A stretch of 51,037 bases of DNA from positions 1 to 51,037 of the forward strand of contig NZ_JALHAG010000003.1 in the NCBI RefSeq assembly GCF_022819085.1, given 5' to 3'. Within the stretch, counting starts at the first letter, position 1; every line of letters starts with the position of its first letter. Of the stretch, positions 38,105 to 48,263 are shown one piece after another. Source of the stretch: Planococcus ruber. Its GTDB lineage: Bacteria > Bacillota > Bacilli > Bacillales_A > Planococcaceae. A model generated the notes under the pieces. That model searched no databases. It worked only from the letters and a program-made list of their open reading frames with translations, and was not told the DNA's origin. Position numbers and translations under genes: made by a program.

Positions 38105-38536
38105 ATGTCGATTGAAGTAGGCAGCAAGTTAGAAGGTAAAGTTACAGGTATTACAAATTTTGGAGCGTTCGTTCAGCTTCCAACCGGTGCAACAGGCCTC
38201 GTGCATATTAGTGAAGTTGCTGACAATTATGTCAAAGACATCAACGATCATCTTAAAGTCGGCGAAATGGTTGAAGTGAAAGTGATGAATGTGGAAGCAG
38301 ATGGAAAAATCGGGCTTTCAATCCGTAAAGCGAAGCCACAGCCAGAAGGTGCGCCACAGCGTCCAGACCGCCCACAACGTCCACGTCCAAGCAACAACCG
38401 TTCGTTTGAACGTGCTCCTAAAGAGAACTTTGAAACAAAAATGGCGAAGTTCCTAAAAGAAAGCGAAGACAATTTGACTTCTTTAAAACGCGCTACAGAA
38501 TCTAAACGCGGTGGCCGCGGTGCAAGAAGAGGCTAA
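38105..38536 (+). CDS. yabR: S1-domain RNA-binding protein YabR
   Basis: One S1 (OB-fold) RNA-binding domain (about 1-75: EGKVTGITNFGAFVQL, GLVHISEVA, GEMVEVKVM, KIGLSIRKA), followed by a Pro/Arg-rich linker (about 78-105) and a basic tail ending GGRGARRG. 143 aa. Related to polynucleotide phosphorylase S1 repeats and the general stress protein Gsp13; role unproven, probably ribosome or mRNA contact. AAGGAGGAGC precedes ATG 38105. spoIIE, which comes soon after in B. subtilis, is absent. Confidence 0.94.
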   Translation: MSIEVGSKLEGKVTGITNFGAFVQLPTGATGLVHISEVADNYVKDINDHLKVGEMVEVKVMNVEADGKIGLSIRKAKPQPEGAPQRPDRPQRPRPSNNRSFERAPKENFETKMAKFLKESEDNLTSLKRATESKRGGRGARRG

Positions 38537-38596
38537 CTTGCTAGCTGTTTTAATAGCATAGGAAAATGCTTCAACACAGCTTAACAATTTAAACTG

Positions 38597-38628
38597 AAAC
38601 GCTTCTCAATCGGGAAGCGTTTTTTTTA
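38597..38628 (+). terminator. Intrinsic terminator after yabR
   Basis: AAACGCTTC (38597-38605) pairs with GAAGCGTTT (38614-38622), 8-nt loop, then TTTTTT. Confidence 0.85.
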
Positions 38629-38654
38629 TCAAATAAAGCTGGAGGGGTGCAGGG

Positions 38655-39116
38655 ATGGAAAAAATGCAGCTGATTGATGGATTGAATGATTACGAGGTAT
38701 TTTTAGCGTCACTGAATACTTCAGTGAGAACGGAAGCGGAGGCGAACACGCCGATTGCTGAAGGAAAATGGTCGATTGCCCAAATCATTATGCATCTGGC
38801 TGAATGGGACCGTTTCATGAGGGAAGAGCGTTTGCCTCAAATGGAACAAGGCGGGGAAGTGGAGAGATTGCCGGACGTGGATGCGTTTAATGAAGCGGCA
38901 GTAAAACCGGTAGCTTCAATGAAATTCCAGGAAGTGCTAGCCCATGCCCAAAAACAGCGGGCCTTATTGGTGCGGGAAATCGAAGGCATGAGCGATGCAA
39001 GATGGCATTTCCGCTTTCGCATTGGCCAGCGAGAAATGGATCCGGCTGCGTATTTCGCAGGCATCCTTGAACATGACGCCCATCATCGCCAGCAGATAGA
39101 AGATTTTTTGGCATGA
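38655..39116 (+). CDS. DinB-superfamily protein (putative metal-dependent thiol transferase)
   Basis: Four-helix-bundle protein of the DinB/YfiT group, 153 aa. The likely metal ligands are His 47 (IIMHLAEWD), His 140 and His 144 (EHDAHHRQQI). Some relatives are bacillithiol-S-transferases; the substrate of this one is unknown. CTGGAGGGG precedes ATG 38655. No clear own promoter is visible between the yabR terminator and the gene, which may rely on read-through. Not part of this neighbourhood in B. subtilis as I remember it, so probably a local addition at the former spoIIE position. Confidence 0.85.
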   Translation: MEKMQLIDGLNDYEVFLASLNTSVRTEAEANTPIAEGKWSIAQIIMHLAEWDRFMREERLPQMEQGGEVERLPDVDAFNEAAVKPVASMKFQEVLAHAQKQRALLVREIEGMSDARWHFRFRIGQREMDPAAYFAGILEHDAHHRQQIEDFLA

Positions 39117-39117
39117 A

Positions 39118-39150
39118 AAAAGCAGCACCCGGTATGGGTGCTGCTTTTAA
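39118..39150. terminator. Bidirectional terminator between dinB-family gene and tRNA-Met
   Basis: AAGCAGCACCC pairs with GGGTGCTGCTT around a short GGTAT loop, with A/T-rich tails on both sides. It stops both the plus-strand DinB-family transcript and the minus-strand tRNA. Confidence 0.85.
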
Positions 39151-39159
39151 AAAGAATGA

Positions 39160-39233
39160 TGGCGGCAGAGGGGATCGAACCCCCGACCTCACGGGTATGA
39201 ACCGTACGCTCTAGCCAGCTGAGCTACGCCGCC
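39160..39233 (-). tRNA. trnM: tRNA-Met (CAT anticodon), elongator type
   Basis: A 74-nt cloverleaf on the minus strand. The 7-bp acceptor stem starts GGCGGCG and ends TGCCGCC plus discriminator A; the D arm, the anticodon loop with CAT (39197-39199) and T-loop GTTCGATCC are all present. The acceptor has a standard first pair, unlike the initiator, so it is the elongator; it does not match the Ile-CAT body either. CCA is not encoded (TCA follows). It is a single-gene unit with its own promoter and terminator. Confidence 0.93.
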
Positions 39234-39254
39234 TTGATTAAACGAACATTTAAT

Positions 39255-39283
39255 ATCATACTATCGAATAGTTGGTGTGTCAA
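39255..39283 (-). promoter_or_regulatory. Strong sigma-A promoter of tRNA-Met
   Basis: On the minus strand: TTGACA (39283-39278), 17-bp spacer, TATGAT (39260-39255), 22 nt before the tRNA 5' end. Confidence 0.85.
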
Positions 39284-39351
39284 TTGCAAGTTGAAAATAA
39301 TTTGCAGGCTGATGGACATATTGAAATTGAAACAAAAGAGGTGGCCGGTGC

Positions 39352-40761
39352 ATGAACACATTTCATCAGAAATTGATGGATTATATAGACAGCCATCGTT
39401 TGCTTGAGCCGGAAGACCATGTATTGGTGGGGTGTTCTGGAGGAATCGATTCATTGGTCTTGCTGCATTTTTTGAAAACCCACGAACAGCGTTACGGCAT
39501 TCGGCTTTCTGCCGTACATGTAAATCACATGCTGCGAGGAGAAGAGTCTTTGCAGGACCGCATTTTCACGGAGCGCCTATGCGAGGAATGGGGCATCCAC
39601 TGTTTTAGCCGCGATATTCCGATCCCGAGCATCTTACAGGCAGAAGGCGGCAACAAACAGCAAGTATGCCGGCAGCAGCGCTATGCGTATTTTGCTGAAA
39701 TCATGAAGAGCAGCGGCGCTAATAAATTGGCCACTGCCCATCATGCAGACGATCAGTTGGAAACGATTCTTTTATCCGGTCTGCGGGGAACGCTTGAAAC
39801 GGCCAGTTTCGGCATGCCGCAGCGCCGTCCTTTTGAAGGCGGTGAATTGATTCGCCCGCTGCTCGCCGTTACAAGAGAAGAAGTGGCAAATTATGCAGCT
39901 GAAGAAAAGATCGCTCATCGCGAAGACTCCAGCAACGCAGAAACGGCTTATACAAGAAATCGCATACGCCATACGATTTTGCCGCTGTTGAAAAAAGAGA
40001 ATGTGCGAGTATCTGAACATTTCGCAGCACTTGCGGAAGCGATCCAGGAGGACCGGCAGTTTTTATCCGAGCTTGCCCGCATGAAACTGGAGGAAATTGC
40101 CGTTTTTGATGGAGGAACCATCTCTTTATCGGCGGAAAAGTTTACTACAGAAGCACTTGCTTTACAAAAAAGAATGGTTCTACTACTATTAAATTATCTA
40201 TATAATGAGCAGGAAGTGCCGATTAATAAGCATTTGGCAGAACAAATCCGAGAAACGATGGGAAGTTCGTCAGGTACTGTTTATTTGCATTTGCCGGGTC
40301 ATTATCAGATGGTTCGCGAGTATGACACGGTTTTATTCAGCCGGCGTTTATCGGTTGAACCGACACAATCAGTTATTTCCACTATATCTACGGAGTGGTC
40401 TGAAATAATGAATGGTTTTCGCTACAAAGCAGTACCGGCTAGCCAGCTCGATGAAGAAGATGCTGCATATTGGTATTTTGATTCAACGAAAGGGTCATCG
40501 TTAGTATTGAGGAGCCGAAAACCGGGGGATCGCATCCAGCTTGCTGGAATGGAGCGCCCTAAAAAAGTGGCACGCTTGATGATTGATGAAAAAGTGCCAA
40601 CTCTGCAACGGGAAAATTGGCCAGTCATTGCGGCACCAGAAGGTGAAGTGCTGCTTGTGCCAGGTTTACGCCATTCTTGTTTTTTCAGCCGGAACCAACG
40701 GCCAAAAGACGATTGGGTACTCATTGAACAACATGTTAAGATCGCAAAAAGCGGATTATAG
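39352..40761 (+). CDS. tilS: tRNA(Ile)-lysidine synthase
   Basis: Converts C34 of tRNA-Ile(CAU) to lysidine so that it reads AUA. 469 aa. The PP-loop ATP motif SGGIDS is at 29-34, followed by NHMLRG and GHHxDD-like [10 protein letters not shown]; the TilS substrate-binding and C-terminal domains (about 215-469) complete the protein. AAAGAGGTGG precedes ATG 39352. The stop is 10 nt before hpt, the universal Firmicutes pairing. Neighbouring tRNA-Met also has a CAT anticodon but is not the substrate. Confidence 0.97.
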   Translation: MNTFHQKLMDYIDSHRLLEPEDHVLVGCSGGIDSLVLLHFLKTHEQRYGIRLSAVHVNHMLRGEESLQDRIFTERLCEEWGIHCFSRDIPIPSILQAEGGNKQQVCRQQRYAYFAEIMKSSGANKLATAHHADDQLETILLSGLRGTLETASFGMPQRRPFEGGELIRPLLAVTREEVANYAAEEKIAHREDSSNAETAYTRNRIRHTILPLLKKENVRVSEHFAALAEAIQEDRQFLSELARMKLEEIAVFDGGTISLSAEKFTTEALALQKRMVLLLLNYLYNEQEVPINKHLAEQIRETMGSSSGTVYLHLPGHYQMVREYDTVLFSRRLSVEPTQSVISTISTEWSEIMNGFRYKAVPASQLDEEDAAYWYFDSTKGSSLVLRSRKPGDRIQLAGMERPKKVARLMIDEKVPTLQRENWPVIAAPEGEVLLVPGLRHSCFFSRNQRPKDDWVLIEQHVKIAKSGL

Positions 40762-40771
40762 GAGGTCCACC

Positions 40772-41323
40772 ATGCTAGAGAAAGACATTGAAGAAATATT
40801 GATTACTGAAGAACGTTTGCAGGAAAAGGCAAAAGAATTAGGGGCTATGTTAGCGCGTGACTACGCAGACAAATATCCTCTGGCTATCGGTGTATTAAAA
40901 GGCGCCATGCCGTTTATGGGAGATTTGATGAAGCGCATGGACAGCTACGTGGAAATGGATTTCATGGATGTTTCAAGTTACGGCAATGCGACCGTTTCTT
41001 CAGGCGAAGTAAAAATCATCAAAGATTTGAATGCAAGTGTGGAAGGCCGCGATCTTCTCATTATTGAAGATATCATTGACAGTGGATTGACGCTTAGCTA
41101 CTTGGTGGATCTATTTAAGTACCGTAAAGCAAATTCCATCAAAATTGTTACATTGCTCGATAAACCTTCAGGTCGCAAAGTGGATTTGAAAGCGGATTAC
41201 ATCGGATTCGAAGTGCCGGATGCATTTGTGGTCGGATACGGATTGGATTACGCTGAAAAATACCGGAACTTGCCGTATATCGGCGTTCTAAAACCTTCTG
41301 TTTACAGCGGGGAAGAAGAATAG
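40772..41323 (+). CDS. hpt: Hypoxanthine-guanine phosphoribosyltransferase
   Basis: Purine salvage: hypoxanthine or guanine plus PRPP to IMP or GMP. 183 aa. The PRPP motif [17 protein letters not shown] and the C-terminal [23 protein letters not shown] are diagnostic. The frame runs back into tilS, but TATAGGAGG sets ATG 40772. In Bacillales Hpt can also bind and activate FtsH expression with TilS; that link is from memory and not visible here. Confidence 0.97.
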   Translation: MLEKDIEEILITEERLQEKAKELGAMLARDYADKYPLAIGVLKGAMPFMGDLMKRMDSYVEMDFMDVSSYGNATVSSGEVKIIKDLNASVEGRDLLIIEDIIDSGLTLSYLVDLFKYRKANSIKIVTLLDKPSGRKVDLKADYIGFEVPDAFVVGYGLDYAEKYRNLPYIGVLKPSVYSGEEE

Positions 41324-41443
41324 TCAAGAGTTGGTCACAGACGTTAGAGTTGTCGGCAACGGCAAGGGCTTTTCGTTGTATGCTTAAATGTTCCTATGTT
41401 AGTATTTAGTATAGTTTTGGGAAACTTTGTGAGGAGGCTTAGG

Positions 41444-43465
41444 ATGAATCGGATATTTCGATACACCATATTTTATTTACTGATTTTCCTTGTTATTATC
41501 GGTATCTTGGGAACATTTAACAATAGTAACCAACCGACTAAAAATATAGGATATAACGAATTTCTGGACGCGCTGGAGAGTGGCGAAATCACGGAAGTAA
41601 CCATTCAGCCAGATGCCATGGTTTATGAAGTGACAGGGAAGATGGCCGGCTATGAAGAAGGCGAATCTTTCATTACGAACATTCCATTGGAAAACGAAGC
41701 ATTGACAGCTGAAATCGATGCTGTTGCAAAAGCACAAGATGGCGTTGAAGTAAATTACTTGAAAGCGCCGCAGACTAGCGGTTGGGTTTCATTCTTCACG
41801 GGGATCATTCCTTTCATCATTATCTTCATCCTCTTCTTCTTCTTGCTTAACCAATCACAAGGCGGCGGTGGCGGCCGAGTAATGAATTTCGGGAAAAGCA
41901 AAGCGAAGCTGTATGACGATCAAAAGCATAAAGTCCGCTTCCCGGATGTTGCCGGAGCAGACGAAGAGAAACAGGAACTTGTGGAAGTGGTTGACTTCCT
42001 AAAAGATCCGCGCAGATTTGCTGATATCGGCGCGCGCATTCCAAAAGGGATTTTGCTTGTCGGGCCTCCGGGTACTGGTAAAACACTTTTGGCTCGTGCA
42101 GTTGCCGGAGAAGCGGGTGTTCCGTTCTTCTCAATCAGTGGATCGGATTTCGTTGAGATGTTCGTCGGAGTCGGGGCTTCCCGTGTCCGTGACCTTTTCG
42201 AAAATGCGAAAAAGAATTCACCTTGCATCATTTTCATCGATGAAATTGATGCAGTAGGGCGTCAACGTGGAGCTGGCCTCGGCGGCGGACACGATGAGCG
42301 CGAACAAACTTTGAACCAGTTGCTCGTTGAAATGGATGGCTTTGGCGCAAACGAAGGCGTCATTATCATTGCAGCGACTAACCGTCCGGATATTCTGGAT
42401 CCGGCACTTCTGCGCCCAGGCCGTTTTGACCGTCAAATCACGGTCGGACGTCCAGACGTAAAAGGCCGCGAAGAAGTATTGCGCGTTCATGCACGCAATA
42501 AACCGCTTGATGAAAACGTTGATTTGAAAGCAATTGCTCAACGTACACCTGGTTTCTCAGGGGCGGATTTAGAGAACCTCTTAAACGAAGCAGCGCTTGT
42601 AGCTGCCAGACGCAACAAAGCGAAAATCGATATGTCCGATTTGGATGAAGCTTCTGACCGCGTTATTGCGGGACCTGCTAAAAAGAATCGCGTCATTTCG
42701 AAAAAAGAACGCAATATCGTGGCTTTCCATGAATCTGGCCATACTGTTGTCGGCTTGACATTGGACGATGCAGATGTTGTGCATAAAGTGACCATCGTTC
42801 CTCGCGGACAAGCTGGCGGCTATGCAGTTATGCTTCCAAGAGAAGATCGCTACTTTATGACAAAACCCGAATTGCTTGATAAAATTGCCGGCTTGCTTGG
42901 CGGCCGTGTAGCGGAAGATTTGATTTTCGGCGAAGTTTCTACAGGCGCCCACAATGATTTCCAGCGCGCGACAGCTATTGCCCGCAGCATGGTAACTGAG
43001 TACGGGATGAGCGATAAGATCGGACCGATTCAATTTGGCCAGGCGCAAGGCGGAAACGTCTTCTTGGGCCGTGACTTTAACTCAGAACAAAACTACTCAG
43101 ATGCAATTGCTTTCGAGATTGACCAAGAAATCCAACGCATCATCAAAGAGCAGTATATCCGCACGAAAGAAATTCTGACTGAAAAGAAAGAGTTGCTTGA
43201 ATTGATTGCGAATACATTGCTTGAAGTTGAAACGCTGGATGCGGCTCAAATTCTTCACTTGAAAGAACATGGCACACTGCCGGAACGTTCTTATGAAGCG
43301 TTAAACGGAGATTTCGGAAATGATTCAACTACACCGAATCTAAAAAAAGATAACGACGTAAATCCGGATGTGACCGGTGCTCCAGCGGATCCTTCAGCAG
43401 GCGATTTGCCGAAAGAAGGCCAAACAGGCGAAGCACGCGGACCAATTCAGGAAGATCGTAAATAA
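41444..43465 (+). CDS. ftsH: ATP-dependent membrane zinc protease FtsH
   Basis: Membrane-anchored AAA+ metalloprotease for protein quality control. 673 aa. Two membrane helices (about 8-24 and 113-136) flank an extracellular loop; then a Gly-rich linker, Walker A GPPGTGKT (207-214), Walker B FIDEID (264-269), SRH with RPGRFDR, and zinc site HESGH (429-433). The C-terminal tail (about 615-673) is acidic and Pro-rich. GAGGAGG at 41431-41437 supports ATG 41444 over GTG/ATG codons upstream. It lies 120 nt after hpt. Confidence 0.98.
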   Translation: MNRIFRYTIFYLLIFLVIIGILGTFNNSNQPTKNIGYNEFLDALESGEITEVTIQPDAMVYEVTGKMAGYEEGESFITNIPLENEALTAEIDAVAKAQDGVEVNYLKAPQTSGWVSFFTGIIPFIIIFILFFFLLNQSQGGGGGRVMNFGKSKAKLYDDQKHKVRFPDVAGADEEKQELVEVVDFLKDPRRFADIGARIPKGILLVGPPGTGKTLLARAVAGEAGVPFFSISGSDFVEMFVGVGASRVRDLFENAKKNSPCIIFIDEIDAVGRQRGAGLGGGHDEREQTLNQLLVEMDGFGANEGVIIIAATNRPDILDPALLRPGRFDRQITVGRPDVKGREEVLRVHARNKPLDENVDLKAIAQRTPGFSGADLENLLNEAALVAARRNKAKIDMSDLDEASDRVIAGPAKKNRVISKKERNIVAFHESGHTVVGLTLDDADVVHKVTIVPRGQAGGYAVMLPREDRYFMTKPELLDKIAGLLGGRVAEDLIFGEVSTGAHNDFQRATAIARSMVTEYGMSDKIGPIQFGQAQGGNVFLGRDFNSEQNYSDAIAFEIDQEIQRIIKEQYIRTKEILTEKKELLELIANTLLEVETLDAAQILHLKEHGTLPERSYEALNGDFGNDSTTPNLKKDNDVNPDVTGAPADPSAGDLPKEGQTGEARGPIQEDRK

Positions 43466-43476
43466 AATGAAATCGA

Positions 43477-43522
43477 AGCTGTTTGCTGATCCTTTTAAAA
43501 GGGACAGCAAACAGCTTTTTTC
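43477..43522 (+). terminator. Intrinsic terminator after ftsH
   Basis: AAGCTGTTTGCTG (43477-43489) pairs with CAGCAAACAGCTT (43505-43517), with an inner TCCTTTTAAAAGGGA hairpin, then TTTTTT. A very stable structure. Confidence 0.92.
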
Positions 43523-43545
43523 ATTCGGTTAAAGAATATGGGTTT

Positions 43546-43574
43546 TTCTAATTTGTCTAAAAATATGGTATGAT
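43546..43574 (+). promoter_or_regulatory. Candidate sigma-A promoter of coaX
   Basis: TTCTAA (43546-43551), 17-bp spacer, TATGAT (43569-43574), 36 nt before the coaX start. Confidence 0.4.
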
Positions 43575-43610
43575 GTGTTGGAAAAATTGTTGATAAATGG
43601 GGACGCAAAT

Positions 43611-44378
43611 ATGATTTTAGTAATGGATGTCGGCAACACCAATATTGTTTTAGGCATTTATGAGCAAGACCAACTCGCTTATCATTGGCGTTTGGAAACA
43701 GCCCGCCATAAAACAGAAGATGAATTTGGCATGCAGATCAAGGCTTTATTGAATGATGCTGGTTTGGCGTTTAACGACATTACGGGCATTATCATGTCTT
43801 CGGTTGTTCCGCCGATCATGTTTTCTCTGGAGCGGATGTGCAAAAAATATTTTCATCTTGCTCCGGTAGTGGTGGGCCCGGGTGTTAAGACGGGATTGAA
43901 TATTAAATACGATAACCCGAAAGAGGTAGGGGCAGACCGGATCGTGAACGCGGTGGCAGCAATCCGCGAATACGGTGCGCCGCTCATTATTGTTGATTTT
44001 GGTACGGCAACGACGTATTGCTATATTGATGAACATGAGCAATATATGGGTGGAGCTATTGCGCCAGGAATTGGCATTTCAACAGAGGCGCTTTATGACC
44101 GCGCCTCCAAATTGCCGCGCATCGAAATTATCCAGCCTTCTCATGTCGTCGGCCGAAACACGGTGGCTGCCATGCAATCCGGCATTGTCTATGGCTATGT
44201 AGGACAAGCGGAAGGCATCGTCAGCCGGATGAAAGCGCAAAGCCGGAAAAAGCCGACCGTGATTGCGACGGGCGGCATGGCTTCGCTAATTGCCAACGAA
44301 TCCGCCATAATCGATAAAGTGGATCCATTTTTGACGTTAAAAGGGTTATATTTAATATACAAACGCAATCAAGCGTAA
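43611..44378 (+). CDS. coaX: Type III pantothenate kinase
   Basis: First step of coenzyme A synthesis, an ASKHA-fold enzyme needing a monovalent cation. 255 aa. The phosphate loops [12 protein letters not shown] (about 5-16) and [12 protein letters not shown], with ISSVVPP-like and [17 protein letters not shown], are diagnostic. The frame opens at 43575, but GGGG at 43599-43602 fits ATG 43611 and gives the standard M-I-L-V-M-D-V-G start. The gene is 17 nt before hslO, in an operon running to the PPIase gene. Confidence 0.96.
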   Translation: MILVMDVGNTNIVLGIYEQDQLAYHWRLETARHKTEDEFGMQIKALLNDAGLAFNDITGIIMSSVVPPIMFSLERMCKKYFHLAPVVVGPGVKTGLNIKYDNPKEVGADRIVNAVAAIREYGAPLIIVDFGTATTYCYIDEHEQYMGGAIAPGIGISTEALYDRASKLPRIEIIQPSHVVGRNTVAAMQSGIVYGYVGQAEGIVSRMKAQSRKKPTVIATGGMASLIANESAIIDKVDPFLTLKGLYLIYKRNQA

Positions 44379-44395
44379 AGAAAGGAACGATCACA

Positions 44396-45277
44396 GTGGG
44401 AGATTATTTAGTGCGCGGATTGGCTTTTAACGGAAGTGTCCGCGCTTTTGCAGTCGATACGACTGAGACGGTCGCTGAAGCGCAGCGGCGCCATATGATG
44501 TGGCCGACAGCTTCGGCTGCATTAGGGCGCACCATGACAGGCGGCGTTATGCTTGGAGCGATGCTAAAAGGCGACAATAAGGTCACGATTAAAATTGACG
44601 GCGGAGGTCCGATTGGATCGATCCTTGTGGACAGTGATGCAACAGGCGGCGTGCGCGGCTACGTCACCAACCCGCAAACGCATTTTGATTTAAATGAAAA
44701 AGGGAAATTGGACGTGCGCAGAGCTGTCGGAAATGAAGGGATGCTTTCCGTCGTGAAAGATTTAGGCCTTCGCGAAAATTTCACAGGGCAAAGCCCGATC
44801 GTGTCAGGAGAAATCGCGGAAGACTTCACTTATTATTTCGCGGTGTCTGAACAAGTGCCTTCTTCTGTCGGTTTGGGTGTGTTGGTCGATACGGACAATT
44901 CCATCTTGGCAGCAGGCGGATTTATCATTCAATTGATGCCGGATACCGAAGACGAAGTCATCAACCAATTGGAAAAGCGCTTATCGGCGATTGAGCCGGT
45001 TTCCAAAATGATTCAGCGCGGGTTGAATCCAGAGCAGATTTTAGAAGAAGTTCTGGGAGAAGGAAATGTTCAAATCTTAGATACAATGCCGGTGAAATTT
45101 GAATGCAATTGTTCAAAAGAACGATTTGCCGCGGGGCTTATTGGCCTTGGGCAACAGGAACTTGAACAGATGATCAGCGAAGATGGGATGGCAGAGGCCC
45201 AGTGCCATTTCTGCCTTGAAACGTACCATTATTCTAAAGAGGAATTAGAAGCGTTCATCGATGAGCTCCAATCTTAA
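44396..45277 (+). CDS. hslO: Redox-regulated holdase chaperone Hsp33
   Basis: Activated by oxidation of its zinc cysteines; prevents aggregation under oxidative stress. 293 aa. The C-terminal redox switch has CNC (237-239) and CHFC (270-273). The N-terminal core starts [20 protein letters not shown] start at 44396 with AAAGGAAC upstream, 17 nt after coaX. The 3' end overlaps the next gene by 17 nt. The neighbouring ftsH and PPIase genes suggest a folding and quality-control set. Confidence 0.97.
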   Translation: MGDYLVRGLAFNGSVRAFAVDTTETVAEAQRRHMMWPTASAALGRTMTGGVMLGAMLKGDNKVTIKIDGGGPIGSILVDSDATGGVRGYVTNPQTHFDLNEKGKLDVRRAVGNEGMLSVVKDLGLRENFTGQSPIVSGEIAEDFTYYFAVSEQVPSSVGLGVLVDTDNSILAAGGFIIQLMPDTEDEVINQLEKRLSAIEPVSKMIQRGLNPEQILEEVLGEGNVQILDTMPVKFECNCSKERFAAGLIGLGQQELEQMISEDGMAEAQCHFCLETYHYSKEELEAFIDELQS

Positions 45278-46208
45278 TCGTCGGCGGCCCGCACCTTCAC
45301 CGGCAGAACCCGGGCGCCCGAAACGAAAACTAAAGACAGGGCCGTTGCTTGTCCTGTTGCTTATTTTATTTCTTGGAAATTTACTTTGGTTTATCGCCTG
45401 GCTCATCCCGAATGACAAAGGCGGCAGCAAGGAAGAAGTGGCTTCGGTCAGCGGAGATGAAATCACGCGCGAAGAATGGCTAGCAGCAATGGAAGACCAG
45501 CACGGCCGCGATACCTTGCTTGAATTGGTCAACCAGAAAGTGATGGAGACAGCGGCGAAAGAATACGGCATCAAAGTCACCGATAAAGAAGTGGACTTGG
45601 AGCTGGCTATGCTGCGTTCGACGCAAGACAGCACTGAAACCGCTCTTTTTGCAGGGGATTCCGATCGAGTGCGCGACAAATTGAAAGCCCAATTGATTTT
45701 GGAGAAAGTGCTGACGAAAGACGTCGTCGTGGAAGAGGAGCAGATCAAAGACTTCTACGAAGAAAACCAGTCGCTTTACGATGTGCCCGATGCTTACCGC
45801 ACGCGCATGATTGTGGTTGATTCGATGGAAAAAGCGGAAGAGGCCATTGCTGAGCTTGAAGACGGCTCTTCTTTTGAAGCTTTGGCAAGAGAGCTTTCAA
45901 TCGATACAGCAAGCGGCAGTTTGGGAGGGGATATCGGCTATATCTCCTCGAAGCAATCCTCCGTTGATGCGGTGATTTCGGAAACGGCGTCTTCATTGGA
46001 TGTTGGCAAATGGTCAAAACCATTGACCTTGGAAAATGGGGATATTGCGATCATCACTGTTACTGAAAAAGCAGATGGCCAAACGTTTTCTTTCAAAGAA
46101 GTTTCAGGGCATATCAGCCGCGAGCTGGCACTAGAACAATTGCCGCAATCGGTAACGCCTGAAGCCTTCTGGAACGAATTTGATGCTGAATGGTTTTACA
46201 GCGAATAA
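45261..46208 (+). CDS. yacD: Membrane-anchored parvulin-type peptidyl-prolyl isomerase (YacD-like)
   Basis: SurA/PrsA-like secreted foldase, 315 aa. A Pro/Arg-rich basic N-terminus (about 1-28) precedes one transmembrane segment (about 29-49, [20 protein letters not shown]) with no lipobox, then an N-terminal chaperone region and a parvulin domain (about 175-275) with [11 protein letters not shown] and GGDIGYIS. The order hslO-yacD-cysK matches B. subtilis. It overlaps hslO by 17 nt with no good ribosome-binding site, so translational coupling is likely. Substrate unknown. Confidence 0.9.
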   Translation: MSSNLNRRRPAPSPAEPGRPKRKLKTGPLLVLLLILFLGNLLWFIAWLIPNDKGGSKEEVASVSGDEITREEWLAAMEDQHGRDTLLELVNQKVMETAAKEYGIKVTDKEVDLELAMLRSTQDSTETALFAGDSDRVRDKLKAQLILEKVLTKDVVVEEEQIKDFYEENQSLYDVPDAYRTRMIVVDSMEKAEEAIAELEDGSSFEALARELSIDTASGSLGGDIGYISSKQSSVDAVISETASSLDVGKWSKPLTLENGDIAIITVTEKADGQTFSFKEVSGHISRELALEQLPQSVTPEAFWNEFDAEWFYSE

Positions 46209-46215
46209 AACACCA

Positions 46216-46256
46216 GGGTTTTCCATGGGCTGCGGCTCAATGGAAAGCCTTTTTTA
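46216..46256 (+). terminator. Intrinsic terminator after the PPIase gene
   Basis: GGTTTTCCAT pairs imperfectly with ATGGAAAGCC, one bulge, followed by TTTTTTATT. Confidence 0.7.
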
Positions 46257-46315
46257 TTGGTAAAAAGCTAACTCGAAAAATTAGGACCTTCTCCTTTTTG
46301 GACGATTCATACAAT

Positions 46316-46345
46316 TTGACAGAGTTCCAAAAACACTGATACGAT
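46316..46345 (+). promoter_or_regulatory. Sigma-A promoter of cysK
   Basis: TTGACA (46316-46321), 18-bp spacer, TACGAT (46340-46345). A second -10-like TATAAT lies at 46354-46359 without a matching -35. The leader is about 45 nt, with no S-box or T-box. Confidence 0.6.
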
Positions 46346-46395
46346 GAAGAGAGTATAATGCAGATAAAATTAGTAGGAATTAGGAGTGTTGACAA

Positions 46396-47337
46396 ATGGC
46401 GCGTATTGGAAATTCTGTGGCTGATTTAATCGGTCAAACACCTATTGTAAAGTTAAACCGTCTGACAGGTTCGGAAGATGCAGAAGTCTATTTGAAATTG
46501 GAATACTTCAATCCCGGCAGCAGCGTAAAAGATCGCATTGCATTAGCGATGATCGAAGCGGCTGAAAAGCACGGCGATTTAAAAGAAGGCGACACGATTA
46601 TTGAACCGACTAGCGGGAACACGGGTATCGGCTTAGCGATGATTGCTGCCGCTAAAGGCTACAAATCGGTATTGGTTATGCCGGAAACAATGAGCACGGA
46701 ACGCCGGAATTTATTGCGTGCTTATGGGGCTGAACTTGTATTGACGCCAGGCCCAGACGGTATGAATGGACCAAATGGCGCCATCAAAACGGCAGAAAAA
46801 CTAGCAGCTGAAAATGGCTGGTTTATGCCGCAGCAATTCAAAAACGAAGCAAATCCGGAAATCCACCGCTTAACAACAGGGCCGGAAATCGTTGAAACAA
46901 TGGGCGATCAACTCGATGCTTTCGTATCTGGGATCGGTACAGGCGGTACAATCACCGGAGCGGGCCAAGTGCTAAGAGAGAAGTATCCTGAAATTTTGAT
47001 TGCGGCTGTAGAACCGACAGATTCACCCGTTCTATCCGGCGGCAAGCCAGGCCCGCACAAAATCCAAGGGATCGGCGCAGGATTTGTTCCAGATATCTTA
47101 GACACGAAAATCTACGACGAAATCATTCAAGTAACAAACGACCAGTCCTACGAAATGGCTCGTAAAGCAGCTCGTGAAGAAGGCATTTTAGGCGGCGTTT
47201 CTTCCGGAGCGGCAATCTATGCGGCGCTTCAATTAGCTAAGCGCCTTGGCAAAGGGAAGAAGGTATTGGCAATCATCCCGTCAAACGGCGAACGTTATTT
47301 GAGCACTCCGCTTTATCAATTCGACGAAGAAAAATAA
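46396..47337 (+). CDS. cysK: Cysteine synthase (O-acetylserine sulfhydrylase)
   Basis: PLP enzyme that makes cysteine from O-acetylserine and sulfide. 313 aa. PLP-binding Lys 45 is in PGSSVKDRI, the substrate loop TSGNTGIG is at 72-79 and the phosphate site GTGGTITG further on. TAGGAGTG precedes ATG 46396. It is flanked by its own promoter and terminator, so monocistronic. In B. subtilis it is regulated by CymR and as partner; no operator is evident to me here. It is the last gene before the folate operon. Confidence 0.97.
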   Translation: MARIGNSVADLIGQTPIVKLNRLTGSEDAEVYLKLEYFNPGSSVKDRIALAMIEAAEKHGDLKEGDTIIEPTSGNTGIGLAMIAAAKGYKSVLVMPETMSTERRNLLRAYGAELVLTPGPDGMNGPNGAIKTAEKLAAENGWFMPQQFKNEANPEIHRLTTGPEIVETMGDQLDAFVSGIGTGGTITGAGQVLREKYPEILIAAVEPTDSPVLSGGKPGPHKIQGIGAGFVPDILDTKIYDEIIQVTNDQSYEMARKAAREEGILGGVSSGAAIYAALQLAKRLGKGKKVLAIIPSNGERYLSTPLYQFDEEK

Positions 47338-47347
47338 GCTTTTCTAA

Positions 47348-47380
47348 AAAAAGAGCGTGCGCCTTGCATGCTCTTTTTTG
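47348..47380 (+). terminator. Intrinsic terminator after cysK
   Basis: AGAGCGTGC (47352-47360) pairs with GCATGCTCT (47366-47374), one G-T pair, 5-nt loop, then TTTTT. Confidence 0.88.
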
Positions 47381-47450
47381 TGTGGCAAAAAAGGGTTCAT
47401 TCGCGTTAAGATAAGGCAATGGAAACTACTAGAAAGTGCAGGTGTACATA

Positions 47451-48263
47451 ATGGAGATCAACTTCGAGGAAAAAACGTGGGTAATGGGGATTTTGAACGT
47501 TACACCGGATTCTTTTTCGGATGGCGGCAATTACACGACCATCGACAATGCGGTATCCCGTGCTAAACAGATGGTGCGGGACGGAGCGGATATTATCGAT
47601 GTCGGAGGCGAATCAACCCGGCCGGGCTATACCATGATTTCGGATGAAGAAGAGATCAATCGGATTGTGCCGGTTATTCGAGCCTTGGTTAATGAAGTAG
47701 ATGCCCTGATTTCGGTTGATACCTATAAAGCAGCAGTGGCCGAGGCAGCTATTGAAGCAGGTGCCCACATTATCAATGATATTTGGGGAGCCAAATACGA
47801 ACCGGAAATTGCGGCTGTTGCGGCTAAGTGGAATGTGCCAATCATTCTCATGCACAACCGTAACGATACGTCATACGTGAATTTCTGGAAAGATGTAAAG
47901 AAAGATATGGAGAACAGCATCCAGATCGCTTTGGATGCAGGTGTTCAAAAAGCGCAAATATGGTTAGATCCTGGTATTGGCTTTGGAAAAACGACTGCTC
48001 ATAACATTGAAATGATGCAGCATCTCGATCAATTTGTTGCGCTTGGCTATCCCGTCCTGCTTGGAACTTCCCGTAAATCATTAATTGGCAAAGTATTGGA
48101 TTTACCGGTTGCGGAACGTTTAGAAGGGTCTTTGGCAACGGTATGCTACGGTGTGGAAAGAGGATGCCATATCGTCAGAGTTCATGATGTGAAAGAAACA
48201 AGCCGAACGGTGCATATGATGGATGTATTAACAGGGAAACGAATTTATAAAGGAGTGGAGTAA
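47451..48263 (+). CDS. folP: Dihydropteroate synthase
   Basis: Joins p-aminobenzoate to dihydropterin pyrophosphate; the sulfonamide target. 270 aa. The TIM-barrel signatures MGILNVTPDSFSDGG, DVGGESTRPG, DPGIGFGKT and LLGTSRKS are all present. The frame opens at GTG 47436, but AGGTG at 47440-47444 sets ATG 47451. First gene of folP-folB-folK. The PABA genes pabB, pabA and pabC that precede it in B. subtilis are absent, so PABA must come from elsewhere in the genome or from outside. Confidence 0.96.
   Translation: MEINFEEKTWVMGILNVTPDSFSDGGNYTTIDNAVSRAKQMVRDGADIIDVGGESTRPGYTMISDEEEINRIVPVIRALVNEVDALISVDTYKAAVAEAAIEAGAHIINDIWGAKYEPEIAAVAAKWNVPIILMHNRNDTSYVNFWKDVKKDMENSIQIALDAGVQKAQIWLDPGIGFGKTTAHNIEMMQHLDQFVALGYPVLLGTSRKSLIGKVLDLPVAERLEGSLATVCYGVERGCHIVRVHDVKETSRTVHMMDVLTGKRIYKGVE

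Noticed and set aside
45245..45748. 167-codon Ser-rich minus-strand frame opposite the PPIase gene
   Set aside because: Ser-rich translation is typical of the complement of acidic coding sequence; no independent signals.
46346..46395. S-box or T-box ahead of cysK
   Set aside because: Leader of about 45 nt is too short and shows no conserved stem.
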